From an uncultured Clostridia bacterium (GTDB lineage: Bacteria > Bacillota > Clostridia > Christensenellales > Borkfalkiaceae), in contig CAKQMM010000002.1 in NCBI GenBank assembly GCA_934254755.1, positions 1-20,616 on the forward strand: a stretch of DNA of 20,616 bases. Direction: 5' to 3'. The stretch's first letter is position 1, and the number at the start of each line of letters is the position of its first letter. A program made the translations under genes and the position numbers. Positions 15,009 to 20,616 of this stretch are shown one piece after another. Below the pieces are notes generated by a model. The model ran no database searches, was not told the origin of the DNA, and was given only the letters and a program-made list of their open reading frames with translations.

Positions 15009-15932
15009 TTATTTTAAAAATCCGCTTACTATCTCTTCTTCGGCTTGCTTTTCGGTAAGCCCCAAAGTCATAAGTTTAATAAGTTGTTCGCCCGCTATTT
15101 TGCCGATAGCCGCTTCGTGAATTAAACTTGCTTCGATGTTGTTCGCGTTAAGTTTAGGTTCGGCGGCAACCGTTCCTTCGTCCATAATAATCGCGTCGCA
15201 CTCGGTGTGCCCGCTGCACTTATTGTTGCCGTCTATAAGCGAGATGTATTTTTGGTGCGACTTATCTTTCGCAACCGAGCGCGAAACGATATGCGCGCCC
15301 GAATTTTCACCCTTTAAGTCGGCGTAAAAATCGGTTACGGCGGTTTGCTTTCCGTGGGTTAAAATGCTTTCGTGGATAATAAGTTTCGCGTCTTTGCTAA
15401 GAACCGCCGAAGTCTTTCTTACGGTGCTGTCGACGCCCTTTATCTGAGCCGTTTCCATTTCCATATATCCGCCTTCGTCTATCTCGACGACGGTCGTCGG
15501 GTTAAGCACGTTTTCGCCGTTGCCGTCGCCTTCGCCGTAATGCTTTTCAAGATATTTAACGCGGGCGTTTTTGCCGACGTGGAAGGTGTGTATACCGTCG
15601 TGGCGGGCTAAATCGTTACCCGTGTTGTGTATTCCGCACCCCGCAACTATCACTACGTCCGCATTTTCGCCGACGTAAAAGTCGTTATAAACAAGGTCTG
15701 TAAGCCCCGTAGCTTCGAGCATGACGGGGATGTCCACGCGCTCGCCCTTGGTGTTCGGCTTGATAATAATATCGATGCCCGGCTTATCCTGTTTGGTGAC
15801 GATATCTATATTAGCGGTCACGTTGCGCCCCGCAAGTTTGCCGTTTAACCTTACGTTGTACGCGCCTTCGGGTACCTTATCTATATCCGCAACCGTTTTA
15901 AGCAGGTTTTTTTGTATGGAATCTAAATTCAT
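15009..15932 (-). CDS. SufB/SufD-like Fe-S cluster scaffold protein (SmsB-type)
   Basis: 307 residues, shorter than SufB (about 470-495) and made almost only of the beta-helix core plus C-terminal helices. The C-terminal motif ECDAIIMDEG, with Cys245, and SLIHEAAIGKI, with His272 and Glu273, align with the cluster-assembly residues Cys405, His433 and Glu434 of E. coli SufB, including near-identical spacing. The final helices (EQLIKLMTLGLTEKQAEEEIVSGF) match the SufC-binding end of SufB/SufD. With the SufC-like ATPase directly upstream it forms a minimal two-gene SufCB (SMS-type) system. No SufS desulfurase, SufU or SufD is present in the window. GGAG overlaps the end of the preceding gene, so translation is probably coupled. 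Confidence 0.9.
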   Translation of the reverse strand: MNLDSIQKNLLKTVADIDKVPEGAYNVRLNGKLAGRNVTANIDIVTKQDKPGIDIIIKPNTKGERVDIPVMLEATGLTDLVYNDFYVGENADVVIVAGCGIHNTGNDLARHDGIHTFHVGKNARVKYLEKHYGEGDGNGENVLNPTTVVEIDEGGYMEMETAQIKGVDSTVRKTSAVLSKDAKLIIHESILTHGKQTAVTDFYADLKGENSGAHIVSRSVAKDKSHQKYISLIDGNNKCSGHTECDAIIMDEGTVAAEPKLNANNIEASLIHEAAIGKIAGEQLIKLMTLGLTEKQAEEEIVSGFLK

Positions 15933-15944
15933 GTCAGCCGCTCC

Positions 15945-16664
15945 TTATTCCCCTTTGTTTAACGCCGCGCAAGCCGTGGCGGACAAAATTTTCGGCAAAA
16001 CGTCTTCTTTTTTACCGTCGACGGAAACTTCGCCGTCCTTTAAAACTATAATTCTGTCGGCAACGCTTAAAATACGCTCCTGGTGAGATATTATTATAAC
16101 GTTACCGTCCGCTTTTTTAAACAGCCGCCCGAACGCCGCTATAAGGTTGTTGAAGCTCCATAGGTCTATGCCCGCTTCGGGTTCGTCGAATATGGTAAGG
16201 GCGGAGTTGCGCGCCATAGCGACCGCTATTTCTATGCGTTTAAGTTCGCCGCCCGATAAACTCGCGTTTATTTCGCGGTTCACGTAGTCGCGCGCGCAAA
16301 GACCGACTTCGGATAAATAATTGCAAATTTCGCTTACGCTAAGTTTTTTGCCGCTCGCTAAGTTTATTAAGTCTTTTACGGTTATCCCTTTAAAGCGGAC
16401 GGGTTGCTGGAATGCAAAACCAATCCCTTTATTAGCGCGGTCGGTGACAGATAAGTCGGTTATATCTTCGCCGTTAAAGTAAATTTTGCCGTCCGTCGGC
16501 TTATAAATACCCATTATAAGTTTGGCAAGCGTCGATTTGCCGCTGCCGTTGGGGCCCGTAAACGCGATAAGCTTTTCGTCAAGCGTTAAGCTTACGTTTT
16601 TAATAATGTCTTTTTTCGTTTTGCCGTCGTCTGCGGAAAAACACAAGTTTTTAAGTTCTAACAT
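15945..16664 (-). CDS. SufC-like Fe-S cluster assembly ATPase (SmsC-type)
   Basis: 239 residues. It contains Walker A GPNGSGKST (37-45), Q-loop FQQPVRFKGI (85-94), signature LSGGELKRIEIA (136-147) and Walker B followed by DEPEAGIDLWSF (160-171), the last being characteristic of SufC rather than importer ATPases. The switch His lies in ISHQERIL (193-200). ATP binding is expected to drive a conformational change in the SufB-like partner encoded 12 bp downstream, allowing cluster building. It follows the SIS gene by 72 bp on the same strand with no clear promoter or terminator in that gap, so it is probably in the same transcript. The ribosome binding site AAAAGG is modest. Confidence 0.93.
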   Translation of the reverse strand: MLELKNLCFSADDGKTKKDIIKNVSLTLDEKLIAFTGPNGSGKSTLAKLIMGIYKPTDGKIYFNGEDITDLSVTDRANKGIGFAFQQPVRFKGITVKDLINLASGKKLSVSEICNYLSEVGLCARDYVNREINASLSGGELKRIEIAVAMARNSALTIFDEPEAGIDLWSFNNLIAAFGRLFKKADGNVIIISHQERILSVADRIIVLKDGEVSVDGKKEDVLPKILSATACAALNKGE

Positions 16665-16736
16665 ATTTTGCCTTTTAGTTATCGTCTTTTTCTGGACGCT
16701 TTAATCGTTATTGCCGTTCGTTTTTTGCGGTGCGCA

Positions 16737-17375
16737 CTAAAAATTCTCTTCTTCAAGCATCGCGCAAAGCGCGTGGTAAACGGGCAGGTGATATTCCTGC
16801 ACCTTGAACGTTTCGGTTTCGGGCACGCGGATTTGCGCGTCCGAAAGTTTCGTCAGTTTATTTTCGTTTTTACCCGTCAAAGATACTACTTTTGCGCCCA
16901 TTGCTTTTGCGGTGACGGCCGCAAGCACGCAGTTTTCGGAATTCCCCGAAGTCGATATCGCGACCAATGCGTCTTTATCGTCGATAAGCCCGTAAACTTG
17001 CTGTGCAAAAACGGCAGACGGCTCTTTATCGTTAGCAAACGCCGTCGAAAGAGCAATGTTCGAAGTTAAGGTTATAGCCCTTAGCGTGCCCTCTAAAACT
17101 TCCGCAAGCTTTTCGCCTTCCTTGCCGTACGATAAAAGAGCGGTTTTAACGTCCTTTTTTATTTTGCGGGGCTTTTTGAACTTCTTCATAAGTTCGCCGA
17201 CGATGTGTTCGCTGTCCGCGCCGCTGCCGCCGTTGCCGCAAACCAGAAGTTTGCCGCCCGCCGCGTAAACCGATTCGATAATTTCGTAAGCCTTTAAAAT
17301 TTCGCCGCGGCAAACGGATAGGGCGGGGTAGCGTATAAACAACTCTTCAAAAATATTCAAAGTCGAATTTTTCAT
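16737..17375 (-). CDS. SIS-domain sugar-phosphate isomerase, GmhA-like
   Basis: 212 residues. A single SIS domain with GNGGSGADSEHIVGEL (47-62), FANDKEPSAVFAQQV, the Ser-rich phosphate loop AISTSGNSENC and VQEYHLPVYH (192-201). In GmhA (sedoheptulose-7-phosphate isomerase) the corresponding His, Glu, Gln and His bind zinc and catalyse; here His57, Glu61, Gln193 and His201 are all in place. An insert of about 20 residues after the first motif (KKFKKPRKIKKDVKTALLSYG) is basic. The start codon overlaps the ROK stop codon (TAATG), so the two are translationally coupled. The likely reaction is aldose/ketose phosphate isomerisation; whether a heptose is the substrate is unknown. Confidence 0.85.
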   Translation of the reverse strand: MKNSTLNIFEELFIRYPALSVCRGEILKAYEIIESVYAAGGKLLVCGNGGSGADSEHIVGELMKKFKKPRKIKKDVKTALLSYGKEGEKLAEVLEGTLRAITLTSNIALSTAFANDKEPSAVFAQQVYGLIDDKDALVAISTSGNSENCVLAAVTAKAMGAKVVSLTGKNENKLTKLSDAQIRVPETETFKVQEYHLPVYHALCAMLEEENF

Positions 17376-18325
17376 TAAAAATCTCCTTTCGCGACCGATA
17401 AGGCGGCAAAGTCGCCTATCTTTTCGCCTAAACCCGCGGGCAGAATTTCAAGCGCGCTTAAAGTAAACGGCAAACATTCCCTTTCCATAACTTTTTTACA
17501 TTCGGGTAAAAGTAGGTCGTAAGAGCGCATAAACACCCCGCCGATAATTATCTTTTCGGGGTTTATAAAGTCCGCTATTATCGACAGCGTGCGGCCGAGC
17601 ATTTCGCCGCTTTTTTTGTAGACGGAAAGGGCGAATTTGTTTCCCTTTCTCGCTTCTTCGGCAAGCGTTTTTGCCGAAACGTTATCTTCGCCGCCGACCG
17701 CTTTTAAATATTCGGCGTAAGACGCTTTAAGCGAAGGCTTTTTTGCCGTTATAAACGCAAGCCTTCTTATCCCGCTGCCGCTGCAATACCCCTCGCAAGA
17801 GCCTTGCTTATTGTAGCCGACGGGTCCCGTTTTCGTCAGGCGGACGTGACCTATCTCGCCCGCGTTGTCGTTTACGCCGGCGTACAGTTTTCCGTTTAAA
17901 ATAAGTCCCGCGCCAAAGCCCGTGCCGAAGGTTAAAAACACCATATTATCGGAGTTTTTGCCCGCGCCGAACTTCCATTCGGCAACCGCGCAGGCGTTCG
18001 CGTCGTTTTGTAAAAACGCGGGGATATTGAACTTTTCTTTAAAATATTTAACTATTTCGACATTATCCCATAAGGGGAGAGACGGCGGGCGCATAATCAC
18101 GCCGCGCTTAGAGTCAAGCGGGCCGCCGCAACTTATCCCTATGCCGCCTATTTTTTTATTATCGGCGTGCTTTTTTATAAAAGCCGAAAAAATTTCCAAA
18201 ACTTCGGCGGGGGTTTTGTTCGCCGTCAAAAAATAATTTTTATCTATAACGACGGGTTCGCCGTCAAGAGTGCCTAACGTGGCGGCGCATTTGGTTCCGC
18301 CTATATCTAAACCTATATAGTGCAT
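17375..18325 (-). CDS. ROK-family sugar kinase
   Basis: 316 residues. It has the N-terminal phosphate loop GLDIGGTKCAATLG (5-18), the ROK motif region GIGISCGGPLD (61-71), the catalytic Asp108 in LQNDANACAVAEW and TFGTGFGAGLI (132-142), followed by GEIGHVRL (156-163). The usual zinc site CxCGxxGCxE is replaced by VGYNKQGSCEGYCSG, so only the later part of that motif with Cys remains; some glucokinase-like ROK proteins share this. No N-terminal helix-turn-helix is present, so it is a kinase and not a NagC/Mlc-type repressor. It would phosphorylate glucose or a related hexose with ATP in the cytoplasm. It is first gene of a minus-strand operon with its own promoter; RBS GAGGG is 6 nt before ATG. 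Confidence 0.92.
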   Translation of the reverse strand: MHYIGLDIGGTKCAATLGTLDGEPVVIDKNYFLTANKTPAEVLEIFSAFIKKHADNKKIGGIGISCGGPLDSKRGVIMRPPSLPLWDNVEIVKYFKEKFNIPAFLQNDANACAVAEWKFGAGKNSDNMVFLTFGTGFGAGLILNGKLYAGVNDNAGEIGHVRLTKTGPVGYNKQGSCEGYCSGSGIRRLAFITAKKPSLKASYAEYLKAVGGEDNVSAKTLAEEARKGNKFALSVYKKSGEMLGRTLSIIADFINPEKIIIGGVFMRSYDLLLPECKKVMERECLPFTLSALEILPAGLGEKIGDFAALSVAKGDF

Positions 18326-18373
18326 TTTATACCCTCATTAAGCGAGGCTTTGCCCCCTCGTTTTCCACGGGTT

Positions 18374-18402
18374 ATTATATATAGAACGGGCGTTTTTGTC
18401 AA
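18374..18402 (-). promoter_or_regulatory. Promoter of the ROK-SIS-SufCB operon
   Basis: TTGACA (18402-18397) and TATAAT (18379-18374) on the minus strand match the consensus perfectly at 17-bp spacing. The leader contains a short CGAGG/CCTCG hairpin near 18343-18359. Confidence 0.92.
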
Positions 18403-18450
18403 ACTCTTTTAGCCATTTCGCCGCTTGCGGGCTTGAACCTTTAAATTGTT

Positions 18451-18479
18451 TTGACAAAACGAATAAATAGTAGTACAAT
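18451..18479 (+). promoter_or_regulatory. Promoter of the phosphohexomutase gene
   Basis: TTGACA (18451-18456) and TACAAT (18474-18479) are spaced 17 bp apart. It is divergent from the ROK operon promoter, with about 50 bp between the -35 boxes. Confidence 0.9.
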
Positions 18480-18534
18480 TTTATACGCTTAAAACGAGCG
18501 GGCAAATTTCCGCCGTTTTTTAAACGAGGTAGTT

Positions 18535-20259
18535 ATGGATTATAAAATCGTATATGAGAATTGGTTATCTAACCCTAAACTTAATAAGGACGCTTTTTCG
18601 GAATTAAACGCTATAAGCGGAGATGAAAAAGAGATTGAATATCGCTTCGGCGCGGAACTCGAGTTCGGCACCGCGGGCATGCGCGGGCTTATCGGCTACG
18701 GCACTAATATGATGAACGTTTATTCCGTGCGCCGCGCGACGCAGGGTTTAGCGGAATACATAAAATCGCTCGGCGGGGTTGCGATGCGTAAAGGCGTCGC
18801 CATTTCTTACGACACGCGCAAATTCAGTGAACTTTTCGCGCGCGAAACGGCGGGCGTTTTGATTAAAAACAACATTAAGGTTTATCTCTTTAAAGAAGCA
18901 AGCCCCGTTCCGATGCTTTCGTTCGCGGTCAGAACTTTTTCGACCGTCGCGGGCGTTATGATTACCGCAAGCCACAACCCCAAAGAATATAACGGATACA
19001 AAGTTTACGGTGACGACGGCGCGCAGATGTCTCCCGAAGCGACGGCTAAGGTGGTCGAATACATCAAGGCGGTTAAAGATTGGTTCTCGGTCGAAAGCGT
19101 TGTCGTTCCCACGGGCAAGGCGGTCGGGGATATGACGCTTATCGGAAAAAGCTTCGATAAACTTTACGTCAAAACCCTTTGCAAACTCTCGCTTTCCAAA
19201 AAGGCGGTTAAAAAATACGGCAAAAAACTCAAAATAGTTTACACGCCGCTTCACGGCACGGGATATAGACCCATGACCGCTCTCCTTAAAAAACTCGGTA
19301 TTAACTATTCGGTCGTCGAAGAGCAGGTTAAACCAGACCCGGCGTTTTCTACCGTTGAAGTACCCAACCCCGAAAACAAGGAAGCTATGACACTCGGCAT
19401 AAAGCTTGCCGACAGAATCAAGGCGGACGTCGTCTTCGGCACCGACCCCGACAGCGACAGGCTCGGCGTCGCCATTCGTAACGACGAAGGCGAATTTATC
19501 AATTTAAGCGGCAATCAGGTCGGCGTTTTGCTCACCGATTACATATTAAGAAGGCTTAAAGAAGAAAATAAGCTCCCCGCAAACGGCGTGGTCGTAAAAA
19601 GCTTCGTTTCAACGGGTATGGTTAAACCTATCGTTGACGATTATCACGTTTCGCTTGTCGAAACGCCCGTCGGCTTTAAGTTTATAGGCGAAAAAATCAA
19701 GCAGTACGAGCGCGACGGGTCTAAAACCTTCCTTTTCGGGTTTGAAGAAAGTTGCGGGTATTTGCGCGGTACCCACGCGCGCGATAAAGACGCGGTCGTT
19801 GCGGGCATGCTTTTTGCCGAAATGGTCTGTTATTACGAATATAACGGCATAACCGTTTACTCGGTGCTTAAAAATCTTTACGAAAAGTACGGCTACGTTA
19901 TCGACAAAACCGTTTCCATTAAGTACAGCGGCTTGTCGGCGATGGCAGATATGAACAAAGTCGTTGAAAAAATGCGCGGCGAAAAAATCGAAAAACTCGA
20001 CATCTACAACGTCGTCGCCACGCGCGATTATTTAAACGGCGTTAAAACTTACGTTGACGGCAAGACCGAAGAGCTCGACATAAAAGGCGTAAACTGCATT
20101 TATTACGAACTCGAAGTGGGCGGGTTTATATGCTTGCGCCCCAGCGGCACCGAGCCGAAGCTTAAAATTTATTATTCGGTTAAAGGCAACAGCCGCGAAC
20201 TTGCCGAAAAATCTTTATCTAAGCTCGAAGAGGCGTTTTCTGCAAAACTTAACGGCTAA
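18535..20259 (+). CDS. pgcA: Alpha-phosphoglucomutase / phosphomannomutase (PgcA-type)
   Basis: 574 residues, close to Bacillus subtilis PgcA. All four active-site loops are present: the phosphoserine loop MITASHNPKEYNGYK (142-156), with Ser146; the magnesium loop TDPDSDRLG (303-311); the sugar-binding loop GFEESCGYL (402-410); and the phosphate-binding loop RPSGTEPK (535-542). FGTAGMRG near residue 44 is also typical of the N-terminal domain. It interconverts glucose-1- and glucose-6-phosphate (possibly also mannose phosphates), linking sugar uptake with glycogen, cell-wall and nucleotide-sugar synthesis. GAGG lies 5 nt before the ATG. Single-gene unit with its own promoter and terminator. 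It lies divergent from the ROK kinase, whose product could feed it. Confidence 0.95.
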   Translation: MDYKIVYENWLSNPKLNKDAFSELNAISGDEKEIEYRFGAELEFGTAGMRGLIGYGTNMMNVYSVRRATQGLAEYIKSLGGVAMRKGVAISYDTRKFSELFARETAGVLIKNNIKVYLFKEASPVPMLSFAVRTFSTVAGVMITASHNPKEYNGYKVYGDDGAQMSPEATAKVVEYIKAVKDWFSVESVVVPTGKAVGDMTLIGKSFDKLYVKTLCKLSLSKKAVKKYGKKLKIVYTPLHGTGYRPMTALLKKLGINYSVVEEQVKPDPAFSTVEVPNPENKEAMTLGIKLADRIKADVVFGTDPDSDRLGVAIRNDEGEFINLSGNQVGVLLTDYILRRLKEENKLPANGVVVKSFVSTGMVKPIVDDYHVSLVETPVGFKFIGEKIKQYERDGSKTFLFGFEESCGYLRGTHARDKDAVVAGMLFAEMVCYYEYNGITVYSVLKNLYEKYGYVIDKTVSIKYSGLSAMADMNKVVEKMRGEKIEKLDIYNVVATRDYLNGVKTYVDGKTEELDIKGVNCIYYELEVGGFICLRPSGTEPKLKIYYSVKGNSRELAEKSLSKLEEAFSAKLNG

Positions 20260-20292
20260 GTTCAGTTCGATAGGCTGCTGGGTTGAATGTTG

Positions 20293-20323
20293 CGGAGCGG
20301 TAAAAATTTTGCCGCTCCGTTTT
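20293..20323 (+). terminator. Intrinsic terminator of the phosphohexomutase gene
   Basis: CGGAGCGG and CCGCTCCG (20293-20300, 20312-20319) form a perfect 8-bp stem, extendable inwards by AAAA/TTTT, followed by TTTTCT. Confidence 0.88.
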
Positions 20324-20360
20324 CTATATATATTATAAATGCGATTTTAGATATTCGCTT

Positions 20361-20402
20361 GCGGTTTGCCGCGTTTTAAACCGCCCTAGGCTTATCGGGC
20401 GG
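20361..20402. other. Overlapping, mutually exclusive hairpins
   Basis: GCGGTTT/AAACCGC (20361-20367, 20378-20384) and CCGCCC/GGGCGG (20381-20386, 20397-20402) share bases 20381-20384, so only one can form. GCGATTTTA occurs directly repeated at 20341 and 20413 on either side. Not coding; function unknown. Confidence 0.3.
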
Positions 20403-20428
20403 CGGAATTAAAGCGATTTTATGCGGAC

Positions 20429-20465
20429 AAAAAAAATTTAAAAAAATTCAAAAAAGTCTAAAAAA
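20429..20465 (+). promoter_or_regulatory. Phased A-tracts (UP-element-like, curved DNA)
   Basis: Four A-runs of 6-8 bases start at 20429, 20440, 20450 and 20460, a period of 10-11 bp. They end 5 bp before the -35 box at 20470. Such phasing bends DNA and is typical upstream of very strong promoters such as those of rRNA operons. Confidence 0.75.
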
Positions 20466-20469
20466 TTGC

Positions 20470-20498
20470 TTGACTTATAATATTTAAAATGATATCAT
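20470..20498 (+). promoter_or_regulatory. Strong promoter at the right edge, probably of an rRNA operon
   Basis: TTGACT (20470-20475) and TATCAT (20493-20498) are spaced 17 bp apart, immediately downstream of phased A-tracts. Confidence 0.75.
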
Positions 20499-20504
20499 AC
20501 ATAG

Positions 20505-20616
20505 GCTGTCTGATGAAGCAGCGCTTGCCTGTCGGCAAGTTCCGTAGATTGACAACTGCATAGTAAGGTACGTTTTCAAGCGAATAGTTTGGGGACGTAT
20601 AATAAATTAAAGTACA
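20505..20616 (+). ncRNA. Structured untranslated leader, possibly rRNA-operon leader (cut by window edge)
   Basis: The expected transcript contains a hairpin CTTGCC-TGTC-GGCAAG (20524-20539), then ATTGACAACTGCATAGTAA, which resembles the boxA-containing leader/spacer segments of Firmicutes rRNA operons. No open reading frame with a ribosome binding site is seen. CGCTTG near 20522-20527 could alternatively pair with CAAGCG at 20577-20582. The rRNA assignment is by resemblance; a different structured leader is possible. Confidence 0.4.

Noticed and set aside
18748..19254. 168-codon frame opposite the phosphohexomutase gene
   Set aside because: Antisense shadow over conserved catalytic loops of a firmly identified enzyme.

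Overview
The window looks like a chromosomal segment of an anaerobic, probably gut-associated member of the Clostridia (Firmicutes/Bacillota). This is inferred from consensus sigma-A promoters with 17-bp spacers, strong GGAG-type ribosome binding sites, a BspA-like lipoprotein, a TAXI-type TRAP transporter, GH106/GH78-type glycosidases and a two-gene SufC/SufB-like iron-sulfur system. An uncultured Christensenellales-like lineage would fit, but the sequence alone does not settle this. There are no insertion sequences, phage genes, CRISPR arrays or tRNAs that I can see.

Layout. (1) 1-1606, minus: a TAXI-type solute-binding lipoprotein followed by the N-terminal part of its fused TRAP permease, which runs off the window; a hairpin terminator/attenuator lies between them. 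The binding protein appears circularly permuted: the family's C-terminal segment sits directly after the signal peptide and the family's N-terminal motif comes later. (2) 1607-3620, plus: a promoter, a long structured leader and a leucine-rich-repeat (BspA-like) surface lipoprotein, closed by a bidirectional terminator. (3) 3639-10714, minus: three separately transcribed, signal-less glycosidase-type genes (DUF5696-like TIM barrel, GH78-like, GH106-like). The GH78-like and GH106-like promoters share a conserved direct-repeat element directly upstream of their -35 boxes, which suggests one activator controls both. (4) 10877-12673, plus: an AbrB-type regulator and a two-gene ABC-2 transporter in an overlapping operon. 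(5) 12801-14027, plus: a class II Fic AMPylase-type protein with a C-terminal winged helix, behind a consensus promoter that carries four phased direct repeats. (6) 14085-18402, minus: ROK kinase, SIS isomerase, SufC-like ATPase, SufB-like scaffold and a YitT membrane protein, probably one transcription unit with a hairpin before the last gene. (7) 18451-20323, plus: a phosphohexomutase. (8) 20324-20616: no gene, but phased A-tracts, a strong promoter and a structured leader resembling an rRNA-operon leader.

Together the genes suggest a glycan-using anaerobe. The glycosidases would act on rhamnose-containing or related oligosaccharides taken up by a transporter outside this window. The ROK kinase, SIS isomerase and phosphomutase handle sugar phosphates, and the SufCB-like pair supplies Fe-S clusters. 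The two most unusual observations are the permuted TAXI receptor and the repeat-based operators at the glycosidase and fic promoters.
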